Notes under the pieces: model-generated
The model's database searches: none
Told to the model about the DNA's origin: nothing
Seen by the model: the letters and a program-made list of their open reading frames with translations, nothing else
NCBI GenBank assembly: GCA_026874595.1
Contig: CM049307.1
Coordinates: 47,093,678-47,157,677 of the forward strand
DNA length: 64,000 bases
Source of the DNA: Sipunculus nudus
Taxonomy: Eukaryota; Annelida; Sipuncula; Golfingiida; Sipunculidae
Reading direction: 5' to 3'
Made by a program: the position numbers and the translations under genes
Shown: positions 35,201 through 49,000 of the stretch, one piece after another
How the letters are laid out: every line of letters begins with the position of its first letter
Numbering within the stretch: position 1 is the first letter of the stretch

Positions 35201-38200
35201 CATGAATACATTTTGAAAGTATTTGCACGAGTATTCATATACTTTCATTTTTACCTGAATTCCCATTCTTTATGCAAGAAATTTTATAATGGAGTACATA
35301 ATCATATTCATATTTAAATACAATTACAAAGCATTCGCACCATGTCTGGTATTTATTCAATTTTCACAAAACAATGATGTTGAGAATCCAGAATATACAA
35401 AATTCACACATTTAAATAATGATCATAAGTACCTGGTTTTATGGCTTTTATTTATATTAAAAAATAACTGTAAAAAATTCATTTTGGACTAATTCCACAT
35501 CAATGTACACACTAGACACAGTAGGAATCTAGATTAATATTATCAACTGCATCTTTGTCTATCATTAATTTCCTTCATATGATCCCTAATGATTAGTAAT
35601 GAATAATATGATTTACTTCTTTATCATTAAAATTGAACTGAAAAATGCCATAGGTGACTGCATGGTGTTATTTGGAATATGTGACATTCTACCCATCGAT
35701 ACAAGATTCTTATATCATCAGTAACTGCAAGTTAATTTCCTGTTATTATAAACTAACAAATTCCTTTTCTATTTTTCTTTAATTTGTTATAAAAAACCAA
35801 TAAAAATTTATTAATTTGTTGTTTATTGTTATGTTGTTGGTTAAAACTACTAGATGAGTTGGGTTGGACACTTGGATCAACTGTGGCTGGCCATAAGCTG
35901 CCTGGATTCCTGTATGCCTCGCCTCAAGCGTGCATAATTTGATGAAAGGTCAACAAGGTCAACATACAGGTGACTCAAGAGGGGCTGGAGAGAGCCAAAG
36001 TCTGACAGGGTCTCATAAAAAACATTAATAAAAGCTACAATTTTTTGCCAATTTCTTTCAGCTTTCTAAACTAAAAAGCTGAAATCCTTATGTGTGCATG
36101 ATATGAAAATTATATTAACAGTGCTCACGGGAAACAAACGTGCCATGGTCACAGTTGGGCAAAATTTAAGGTACTAATTTTATATTTATACTAATAACTT
36201 ATAAAATTTGAAAAATTCAGAACTAATTTTGGGTATTCAATTGAATCTTGATTAAATAATGTTACATCCCTGACAAAAAAATCTCTAGCAATGCCCTTGT
36301 TAAGGGAGTAAATATATTTCTTGATTTTTTACAAAGTGCATTATGTTTGGGCCCATAACTTAAAACAATTATGCAATACTGACATCATTCTGGGATAAGC
36401 ATAGAGAATGAAAAATATGTATATTGTTTATGATTAAAGTCAGATCAGTGGTTTTGATATTAGGCAGTCTTGAAGTGTAACAATGGGTTTTTAATGGAAA
36501 AATGAAGTTTTTCATTAATATCTCGAAGGTATTAAATTAATTAAGTCCTAGTGACCAAATTCTTGGCATGGTATGGGATTTTGGAGACATCTAACTGTAT
36601 GCTGAATTTAAGGAACTTAGAGCTGAAGCTGGGGAGCTGAGCTTTTGCAAACTGCATAACACTAGCTTGATGTAAACAATATGTAACAAGGTGCTTGAAA
36701 ACTTGATTAAAATCTACAGTTTTTGATCAACTGGTTTCAAATTTTTGGTGTTAACAGTTGAAATGCTGACAAAAACATGCTGTGAAAATTAAATCCACAG
36801 TACTTACAGGAAAAAAACGTGCCATGGTCAAAGTTGGGCAAAATTTAAGGTACCAATTTTTTATTTTTATTAATATTTTATAAAAATTTAAAAGATTTTC
36901 ATCTAATTTTGGGTATACAATTTAATTTTGATTAATTAAAGTTATATTACTGGAAAAAAGGTCCACAGCTTTAACATTTTTTGTGTTAAGTGATCAAATA
37001 TCTTTCCTTATTTTTTTCAAAATGCATTATGTTTGGGCCCAGAACTTTTTTAAATTAAATAATACAGACATAATTTCTGGCATGTACATAGGAACTATAT
37101 AGAGGAATATTTATGGTAAATATGAGGAAAAACAGATGAGTGGTTTTGATATTAGGCAGTCCTAAAGTGTGAAAATAGGTTTTTAATAAAAAATTGAGGT
37201 TTTTCCTTAATTTCTCAAAGGAACGAAGTTGCAAAGACCCAGTTTTCGGCTTGGTAGGAGATCTTGGGGACATCTAACATTATGCCGAATTTTGGATTCC
37301 TAGGTCTTACGGTTTCAAAACGTGCCACATCTACGGACGGACGGACGGACGGACGGACGGACGGACAGACGACGGACAATGGACCACGACTATAGCTCAG
37401 ATGACTTATAGTCAGCTGAGCTAAAAAGTATATGGGACATGACCCAGCATAGCTAGAGACCCCAAACCAGAGACATGACAAAAATTCAGATGAGGCAGCT
37501 GAGCAAATAGCACCCACACCCAGTCAATGACAGCACCTGAACACCCCTACTACCACAACACAGACAATTTGGCTTGGTCTAGAACCCTTGCAAAGAATGA
37601 CTGTGAGCAAATCTTAGTTTTCTTCATCAGCCCACACACTGTGAAGCTCTATTATGGACAGCTCTACATTTCTTTGCAAGTGCTATTGTCACACAGATTT
37701 TGACTTGGCCATATAACTCATAAGCAGCACATATAATAAAAGAGTTTAACTATTTATTAAAATTTAATAACAAATATTGTGCCAATATAAATTTTATTAC
37801 AAAAAATAAGAAAATCATATGATTTTTTAAAATAAAATACATCTGATATGATTATTAAAATAATATTATAGAATATATTCATGAATGCATTCATGAATAC
37901 ATTTTGAAAGTATTTGCACTGGTCTTCAAATACTTTCATTTTTACCTGAATTCCCATTCTTATGCAATAAAAATTTTTAATGTAGTATATATTCATATTT
38001 GTATTCAAATACATTTGCAAAGCATTCGCACCATGTCTAGTATTTTTTCAGTTTAAGCCAAACGATGTTGAGAATCTAGAATATACAAAATTCACAAATT
38101 TAAATAATGATCATAAGTACCTGGTTTTATGGCTTTAATTTATATTAAAAAAATAAATGTAATATATTCACTTTGGGCTACTTTCACATCAATCTACACA

Positions 38201-41200
38201 CTAGACACAGTAGGAATCTAGATTAATATTATCAACTGTATCTTTGTCTATCATTAATTTCCTTCATATGATCCCTAATGATTAGTAATGAATAATATGA
38301 TTTATTTTTTTATCATTAAAATTTAACTGAAAATACCATATGTGACTGCATCATGTTGTTTGGAATAACATTGACATTGACATTCTATCCATCCATACAA
38401 GATTCTTACATCATCAGTAACTGCAAGTTAATTCTCTGTTACTCACCAACTAACAGATTTCTTTTCTATTAATTTTTCTTTAATTTTTTATTAAAAACAA
38501 ATAAAAAATTATTGATTTATTGTTTATTGTTATGTTGTTTTTCAAAACAACTACTAGATGAGTTGGGTTGGACACCTGGTTCAACTGTGGCTGGGCATTA
38601 GCTGCCTGGCTGCCCCAGTGTATGCTTCGCCTCAAGCATGCATAATCTGATCAAAGGTCATCAAGGGGAACATACAGGTGACTGAAGAGGGGCTGGATTG
38701 GACTGGGTCTGACATGGTCTCATAAAAACATTAATAAAAGCTACAATATTTGGCCAATTTCTTTCAGCTTTCTAAACTACAAAGATGAAATCCTTATGTG
38801 TGCATGATATAAAAAATTATATCAACAGTGCTTTCAGGAAACAAACTTGCCATGGTCACAGTTGGGCAAAATTTAAGGTACTAATTTTATATTTACACTA
38901 ATAACTTATAACATTTGAAAAATTCAGAACTAATTTTGGGTATTCAATTGAATCTTTATTAAATAATGTTACATCCCTGAAAAATAATCTCTAGCTTCAG
39001 CAATCCTCTTGTTAAGGGAGTAAATATATTTCTTGACTTTTTAAAAAGTGCATTATGTTTGGGCCCATAACTTAAAACAATTGTGCAATACTGACATCAT
39101 TTCTGGTATGTGCATAGCGAATGTATAGAAAAATATGTATATTATATATGATCAAAGTCAGATCAGTGGTTTTGATATTAGGCAGTCTTACAGTGTAACA
39201 ATGGGTTTTTAATGGAAAAATGAAGTTTTTCATTAATATCTTGAAGGAATTAAGTCCTAGTGATCAAATTCTTGGCATGGTTGGGGATTTTAGAGAAATC
39301 TAACTGTATGCCAAATTTAAGGAAGTTAGAGCTGAAGCTGGGGAGATGAGCTCTAGCAAACTGCATAACACTAGCTTGATGTAAACAATATGTGACATGG
39401 TGCTTGAAAACTTGAATAAAATATACAGTTTTTGATTAACTGATTTCAAATTTTTGGTGTTTACAGTTGAAATGGTAACAAAAACATGCTTTGAAAATTA
39501 AATCAAAAGCAGTTACAGGAAAAAAACGTGCCATGGTCAAACTTGGGCAAAATTTAAAGTACCAATTTTATATTTTTGCCAATATTTAAAAAAAAATAAC
39601 AGATTTTGATCTAATTTTTGGTATACAATTATATTTTGATTAATTTAAGTCGTATTACTGAAAAAAGTCCCTACCTTGAACACTTTTGGTCTTAAGTGAC
39701 CAAATATCTTTCCTGATTTTTTTACAAAGTCCATTATGTTTGGGCCCATAACTTTTTTAAATTAAATAATACTGACTTAATTTCTGGCATGTACATAGGA
39801 ACTATATAGAGAAATATTTATAGTAAATATGAAGAAAACCAGATAAGTGGTTTTGATATTAGGCAGTCCTGAAGTGTGAAAATAGATTTCTAATAAAAAA
39901 TTGAGGTTTTTCCTTAATATCTTGAGGGAATGAAGTCCTATTGACCCAATTTTCGGCATGGTAGGAGATTTTGGGGACATCTAACTGTATGCTGAATTTC
40001 AGATTCGTAGGTCCAATGGTGTCGAAATGTGCCAGTCTGACGGACGGACATCCGGACAAACGGACGGACGGACAGACAGACGGACGGACGACAGACAATG
40101 GACCACGACTATAGCTCAGATGACTTATAGTCAGCTGAGCTAATGACTGTTACAGAAGTGTGTGAGGTATTGTGGGATTTGTTCTTATTTATGATATATA
40201 CATATACAAATGCACTGTTGCTTCACCTGTTAGGGCAATTGTCTAAATAAAACCCTCATGAAACATTCAAAATGAAGAAATCATGAAATTTCAGTCCTCA
40301 CCTTTATAGTAGCTCCTGGGAACTGATGCTGAACAAAGTCAATAATCTGTCCACAGCTTGGCTTGGTGATTGGACGATTAGCTGTCATTCTTACGGACAG
40401 AGTGTAACCACGTCCAAACCTGTCACACAAATACAATAATAAAAGTTATTTTTTTATGACAAAGCAGTTTTTGATAAAAAGGGAATGACCATCAATGTTG
40501 TACATTATGGAACCATAATTAATTGAATAAAATAGATTATGTCTGAGGTTTCAATCTTTTATCTTTCTGACTGCTTCACCTTTCACTGTTCTGGCTGCAT
40601 GCATTGCTTTAATAAATTAACAGACAACTTTACATTTTTTATCAATTTTAATTTCCAGTTTAACAAACATACTACAAAAAAAAAGCAAACCAAATATTCT
40701 AATATATTTACATCATCTTACCTTTGTTGTTTATGTTTGTCAGTGTACTAAAAAATTTTATTTTCATATTACCTTTTATTAAATCTGTGATTAATAATTT
40801 TATGATAATACTAATTGTAAATGATATACACTTAATTTTTACCTGAGGAGGACCAAACATACATACTTGTGTTTTAAGTGCTGGCCGCTGCCGAGGCACT
40901 GGAAGCGTCCGTTGACCATGATTGCCATCCTTGTACACAGAGCCTCACATTCAGCCATACTGCAAATAATAAAACAGTCAATTATTGTACTATCATCAGA
41001 GGAAGAACAGCTTTTGTGTAACAAATATAACATCAGTTATGGTCATAATATGGTCATAAAAGATATCAAATTAAATAACCTCAACTAAAATAACAAAATA
41101 ATGAAAATCCTGTATATTTTTTGTATAACTTATATGCCAAACATTTTCATTTTTTACTAAAAGACTTCTAAAATGATTAAAAAAAAATTTTGTTGTTGTT

Positions 41201-42978
41201 GAGGTAACCGCTCCATTTTTTTATTGCTATCTTAACTACATATATGTACATCTGCAGATTTCCATATACTCATATTAATTTTAACATTAAAAATGCAATA
41301 ATGAATATAATTTTAGGCAGGTGAAACTGTTACTATAAAATGATATATTAAAAATCCTTGTTAAACTTCAATCCGACTTCAAAAGTACCTGTGTGAGGTG
41401 AGGATGACTGATTTATTTTCCTTGATGACCTGCAGGATGTTGTCCCAGACCAGACGTCGTGAGCTTGGATCCATACCTGATGTAGGCTCGTCCTACAGTA
41501 CACAAAAAAAAAAAAATAACAAATATAGAAACCAAAAGTTAAAACTCAAGTGAACTTGACAGAAGGAGCATGGGTGACAACACTGAAAACTATCATTTCA
41601 TGCACACAAATTGAATGAGAATCTCCCTAATTCATATAAACTGAGATTTAGGTAACAGGCAATGGAGCTTCTTCATACTACCAAGTCTGCGGCTGCTATG
41701 CTTTCACAGACTTTGATGCAGCACACAGCTCTCACATTTATTTTATGAATACTGGACAGGGCAACTAAACGAATCATATGGCTCTTGTTCCATGTGAACA
41801 TCTTAGTGCAATGTTTCAATTAAACTTTTAGCAGTGCAAGGCGGGCTTTGAGATTTTGACCAATCAAATAAAGCCTTATAAACCTTTCCTTGTTCAGAGA
41901 GCGTATGAAAAGTGTATTTAATAGGCCAAAAAAGGGTATAGTTCTCAGGCCATTTTTTCAGAAGTCAGTGCAGGTAAGCCATTTTTTATTTTTACCGTTT
42001 TTGTATGTTTCTATAAATATGTCATATGATCAGGGAAAAAATGTTTTTGCTAAAAAGGTAAAAGCACTACATAACAAAGGAAACCTGATCAAAATTGTAT
42101 TATTTTATCTTCTGGAAAGATGAAAATGAAAAAAACATTTTGATGCGGGGGGGGGGGGGGGTTAAAATTGACGTGGGTGGTGCCTGAGAACTATACCTTT
42201 TATTTATTTGGCCTTACATGTTGTTCATTGGATTTTATGAGACAGACACCAAACAGGCCAGCTGAATCAAGGTCTGTGTTGGCATAGCTGAAACAGACTT
42301 GGTAGGAAGAATGATGTATCAATACAAAATTATACACTTTGATGATGAAACAAGGAACTCTGGATGAACAAGAGCTTGGGCAACATGCATAAATGCAGGA
42401 ATTTTTTATCAATTATCTGGAATGAAATCTTAGCTAAGGCACATTTCTTAACACTTAGGAAATGAAATATATTTTCAGGTATATATTCAGTACAGCAAAT
42501 ATTATATTCATTACTATAAACGTGATTTAAAATGAGGTTAACTGACCATAAGAACAAGCAGTGGATCACCAAGCAGTGCTATAGCTGTAGACAGTTTACG
42601 CTTGTTGCCACCACTGTAAGTCTTGACCAGTCTGTCTGCATATCTCTCCAGGCCCAGTCGACGCACCAAGGCATCACATATCTAAAAGAACATCAGGAAC
42701 AGATACATGTTAATTATAACTGACCAATAATTGATACATTATACCATTTTATGTTGTTGCAAGTAATCTGGATTGTCTTTTCTGTGAGTAACATCATATT
42801 AATTCCTTTCGAGTTCTTTGGGATTTGCAAACAGTGGCGTCAATTTATCTTCAAGGCTGGGGGGGGGGGGGATGACTCGCAGGGTAGGGAGATGACTCGC
42901 AAGGGTTGGGGGGGGGGGGGGGATGACATGCTTTGAGGGTAGTCAAAATTTGGATAAAACAGACATTTATATACATAA

Positions 42979-43031
<53 letters not shown>

Positions 43032-46000
43032 AGGAATATGTTAATTCTAAACCATTTAGATATATTTCATAGTAAATCATAAATGGAACCTAAGTCTACA
43101 GTTATATTTATATATATATTCCATTTAAAATATATAAATATTATTCTCTAAATAGTGGGGGGGGATGATTACATTGACCATCCCCCCCCTTGCCAAAAAG
43201 TGGGGGGATATATACCCCCCAATCCCCCCTATATTGACGCCCCTGTTTGCAAATATGTTTAATGTAATGAAATGTATTACAAATTTCATGTGAGAATAAG
43301 ATGACAACAAGGGTGACCAAATGCCTCCCTGTAACAACTTTCAGGTAAGTTTTGAAGTCAATGGACAGACACTTATCTCAGTATTTAACCTCATATTTAT
43401 TTTTGGACTATTCACTTGTGGGATGTATGTGCTGGGGTTACCTTTTGTGTCTATTCACTTGAGGGATAAATATGCTGGGGATAAATTTTTTACTATTCAC
43501 TTGTGGGATGTACATGTATGCTAGGGATATCTTTGTGTCTATTCAGTTGTGGGATATGTACTGGCGATACCTTTTGTGACCATTCACTTGTGGGATGTTC
43601 GTGCTAGGGATACCTGTTGTGACTGTTCACTTGTGGGATATATGTGCTGGGGATACCTTTTGTGCCCATTTACCTGTGGGATATATCTGTTAGGGATGCC
43701 TTTGAGCCTGGAGTAACAGTAGAGCATTTCCTTTCCAGTCAGGTAATCATCCAGGGCATCAGTCTGTGGGCAGTATCCCACCTCTCTGTGCATCTTGCCA
43801 ATGTTACTAGTGATCCTGCAAAACAATGAGCATGCAAATGGAGTAATAACTCACCAATATAACCACCTTGAGATGCACGAAAGACGTTTGTATAAGTAAA
43901 TAACTTACGTCTTATATTTAAGCGTAAAACGGCCATATGCTGAGCAAGTGATAAGATAAATGGTTCTGACTCCTGGATGGTCATGTGCCTTTGGTGTTTA
44001 TCAAAGGGTTAACATTATCATTTAATCCAACTGAGAACTACCATATATGTAGCATTAAATAATGCTCAAGTCTTAACTATAAGATAACATATGGATATAT
44101 TGTTCCAGATCAATGACTTCCTGTAATAAATATCAGGTACCTGGTGTTTATGAGTACAACCAATTTGGCCTACATGTGTAGACTTACATATGGACACACA
44201 TCTTACTGTTACAGGGAGGTGCTAATTCTTGTGTACATGTGTCATGAAAGGGAAACTGAACATCAGGTGAAGTTGAACAACAGGAGAAACTGAACACAAG
44301 GGGAAACTAAACATAAGGGGAAACTGAACATAAGGGGAAACTGAACATAAGGGGAAACTTAACATAAGGGGAACTAAACATAATTATATAGGGAGAAACT
44401 GAACATAAGGGGAAACTGAACATAAGGAAAAACTTACATTAGGAGAAACTTAACACAAGGGGAAACTGAATATAATTATATAAGGAGAAACTACACATAA
44501 GGAGAAACTGAACATAATGGGGTACTGAACATAAGGGGAAACTGAACATAAGGGGAAATTCAACAAAAGGGGAAACTGAACATAAGGGGAAACTTAACAT
44601 AAGCAGAAACTGAACATAAGGGGAAATTAACAAAAGGAGACATTGACCATAAGGGGAAACTTAAGTATAGTATACAACAATAGGAATTACACATTAATAA
44701 AGCTAACCATTGCTTAAATACAAACAAAAAAGTTATCCATTACACCAACAGTTACCAACAGCCCTTAAACTTGTTTACATTCAAGGAAATTGAATATGAA
44801 GTGCCTTCAATAAAGGGAGAAACTAGAATAGCTTTGTTTCTGTAGTGGCAATAACAGAGATATGTCTCCACCAACACCACTTCTAAATCTAAAGAAAAAA
44901 TATGCACTATTCTAAAAGTTATGGCATTATGAAAAACATATATATCTGCAGAAACCACCTTGTAGATCAAAGTCAAGGTCACAAGTTTTAAAATACTTAA
45001 TAGAAATTGGTTGAAACAACTTGTGTGTCAAATTTGAGTGGAAAATACCCAATACTTCACAGGTACAAACAAATTAAAATAATAATATATATTAATATTT
45101 TTTTTCTTTCTAATCAATGAAAAAGATTTCACAACCAGCTGCTAACACTGATTAATATACAGTAGAACGCCTGCTAACGGCCACGCCTCAATAACGGTCA
45201 ATACATCTATAACGGTCAGATTTTCCGTGCCCGAATTTTCGACCGTTGTATTTCATTATCATTTTGTTGTCAATTATGGTCACTCCTCTATTCCGTATTA
45301 CAGCCAGGTTTCTCGGTCCCGCAGGCCGGAAAACGCCTCAATTACGGTCAGGGGCAGTGACTCTGTGACATGGGCTCAACGAATTGAGTGGCAACTTCTG
45401 ACCTCAATATCATTACACAATTGTCCGCTCTCAAATATTTCTGTCTGTTAATGAGTGCCTGGATAAAGGTAACCACTCGACCATGACTGAGTAGTTTGAT
45501 ACGTAACCAGCGTCGCCCTACCCCCACACAGCCTCATTAGTATGCACAATAGTAAGGCATGCGTTCCCACCTGCGTTTATGTTTGTGAATCAGTCGTGCG
45601 AGCCGGATCTTAAACAAGGTGTATGTCATTTAATTAACGAATGACAACCAGCGGGTCCCGATGATAATGTCTTAAAAAAGTTAGGCAAACTGGATCTTTA
45701 AACTTTCTTTAATGTCCTTGTGCACGTACATCAAACGAAAACAGTGCGACAAACATCACACAATTTACTCATACATGGATAATTATGAAGGAAAAATAAA
45801 CATTGTTACATGTATAAAATGTTACGTATATTCTGTCCCAATCACCATTATGGCGACCAAGAAAAGACATGAACTTGCTCTCAAAGAAAAGGTTGACCTG
45901 ATCAGGAAGAGTGACGGGAAAAAGCAGCCGACAGCTAGCAGAAAATTATGGTGTCGGCCGAACTGAAGTTTAAAACATACTTAAGAGGAAGCGAGAGATC

Positions 46001-49000
46001 ATGGAACAGTACGAAGAAAACTCAATTGCCAGTAGATAAAAACAGTGTGTATCTACAGGGAATGATAAACTGAATGATGTCATGTGGCAGTGGTTCAACA
46101 AATTTGTACAAATATTATGGATATACAATATGTTTGTAATTTAATAACTAACACTGTATTTGTATATATTGTTGGTAAATGTAATAAATAGGGTTGATGT
46201 AATTGTAAATATTTTATTTTTTATTGATAACATTAATTATACTAATACTTTATTGTATTAAGGCCACTTTCATCCAGTCCCGATGGTGACAGCAATACAG
46301 GCGTTCTACTGTAATGCTTACTGTTTGCCCTTGAAAGAGGTGGAGCCAGTGGTTGAATCAACTTCTCCAGTGATCATGTTGAATGTGGTCGTCTTTCCAG
46401 CTCCGTTCACTCCAAGAAGACCAAAGCACTGCAAAATACATTGTCATTATGGACCTTGTGTAGTGGGTTATATCATGATGTTAGATTATTTTGAGAAAAC
46501 TGCACCTGTTATGTATGGCAAGTGGTGGCTTTTAAATGAGAAAAATGTACTCCATAGGATGGATGCAAACAAATACCTTCCACATCAATATGTGTATTAC
46601 TTCTTTAGAAACATATTTTGTTATAATTTCTACCTTAAAAATCTCCAAACACAAAATCTCCTTTATATTCTAGTCATACATATGCAATATATGAATGATG
46701 CACATCAAATGTCTAGTATCAGAACTTGAATGTTATCTAAAAATTTGATTTTTAATTACCTTTTCATGATGTGCAAGCTGAAGGTTTGTTTAATGGAGTC
46801 CTTTAAGGTATGACCTAATTCACTATACAAAGAACCAACATGTAGTAAAGACAAGTGCAAGGGTGGAATATTAATAGCCCTGCATGTGACTGGTTGACTG
46901 ATCAGATGATCTAGAGATGAACCAGACACACTTGTTTGTCAAGCAAGCCTTTAAGTTGGGGACCTTGTATGTTTCAAGCCATTGATAAAGCATTGTGTAA
47001 GAGTCTTTCTGATTGGCTGTCTGCTGCATCCTATGTCTGATACATTTCACTGCATGCCTCTGGTATCAAACCAATCAATGGCCAGTATTAAAACCAGCAG
47101 CAGACATACAGTACCAACTTAACATGCTACGAGTTCATGCTGTTCAAGGGGTGTATATTGGACCCAAAACTGCATTTGAAAGAAAAGCACTTACTTCTCC
47201 TCTAGGTATGCTGAAGGCCAGGTTGTCAACTGCCAGGATCTTCTTAAGGTTACGACGGTACACCTGTAACAGAGTATACAGAATATTACTACTTTCGTCT
47301 AAAGGCAAAAGGGGTTTTATGAAGCATGCACCACGTCCTGTGTGGGTATATCTACCACAGGTACCGCCCCCAAGTTATTGTAGGTCGGTGTCACCAGCTG
47401 GCTCTCTCACATAGTGATTCAGCCAATCAGAGACCAGTTTGCCCTTTGGCCCGGACCGATCCTTGGTTTGTATATAAACAAGCTCACCCAAGCACCAGCC
47501 CCTTTTGTTTGCCTGCATCACCAGTTTGTGGTTTAGACCCCACCCAGATAAAATGTTGTAAATAATATATTTATTATGTAATCCTATTTTGGTTTTGGGT
47601 TCCAATAACTGGAACCAATATATTTTGTGGCCCCATGGGCCCATTTCACTCAGTTTGGGAATTTTGACTTGATTGGACACGTGATGTATGTGTAATAAAA
47701 ATATAAACCTGAAATCAATGTCAGCATAGTTCAAAAGCGCTATGAAAGCTCATTCCTCTGATAAAACCATACTTGAATATCCTTCTAAGAAGAGCCCAAA
47801 TTTTGTACAACTCAAGATTATACTTTATAATAAAACTATAAATTAAGGATTTGGGCGAGGTCCAAAAAAGTGTCATTGCACTCTATTTCCCAATGCACAT
47901 CCCCTTGTCACCAAACTCTCTCTGCAAATAGTACTGTTCTCGGAGTAGTTTTGCATCTCATCCCTGCACCTTTATCGTACCCTGACAGATTTATTTCTCT
48001 CTGTTTCTTAAAACTGCTCAAGGGGACTGCTATTTTGCACACATGCTAAAACCTGAATGTCACAGGTCATGTGTCAAAACTGTGTATACTGCTAGTACTT
48101 TTAACTTGTAACATGAGCCCAGTACATGAATAGTTAGGTACATAACAGTGAATGTCATGGCTGGATGAGTTTCAGTGGGACAACCAGTTAAGAGCAACAG
48201 CTTCTTTAGTTTACTGTGATATATTGCTGACATGATTTTAACTAAATTTAACTGTCACCAATGTTACTTTAATAAAAGTTAAAGACCTCACTTTGTCAAA
48301 CACCAGCACTGATGAATATCCACACCAGGTCAATAACCATTTCACATTTTTCTTGCCAGGAATTTAGCGTCTTGCTAGAACATGTTGTTTCAAACCACCC
48401 TCCTCGAGACCTCCCTCCCTCACAATCTTCCAGAGCTCTTACCTTGCCAAGTCCTTTGACAACCATGACGCTGTCTTCTGTGTCTCCGCTGACGACCTTC
48501 CGTCTCTCAGTTCCCACATCATCATCCTCTGTATGGTCAGATACAGCAGTTAGCCGTACCCTGCAATGATCAAAGTGAAATGATCTCACCATGAAAGTTT
48601 AACAAAGACTTTGCTATTTTACATTTTTGAAAATTTATTTAAATTTTTTTTTTGTGTGAAGAGAAACCTTTTTTAAATGTTAAATTGAACTATGTCCATC
48701 TGCAGAATACTAATTTGGTTCCCAACTTATTATGTAAGAGGATGGTAGCAAACAAATAGCCCAGTGTTAACTAGGCTCCTTATGCCACACCTGCCTGCTC
48801 CTGTGTGTCTACTCATCCCTACTGCTGGGTAATGACATTGAGAAACATATCTGCTGGGTACAGCTTTCTCATAGCCTCATGTGACGGGAGAAGCACACCA
48901 AAACCCCCAAAGATGCACTTGTGTGTGAAACATGCCCAGGCTTGATCAATTCTTACCTGTTACAGAGGCAGCTGAACCAATGACTCTCCAGTACAAGTGT

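Noticed and set aside
46283-46729. 148-codon plus-strand frame
   Set aside because: It is antisense to the Walker A exon of the ABCA gene, whose minus-strand reading is unambiguous.
47629-47653. GGCCCCATGGGCCC followed by CACTCAG as another element 5' end
   Set aside because: The palindrome is off by one base and no body or 3' end follows; kept only as a weak note.
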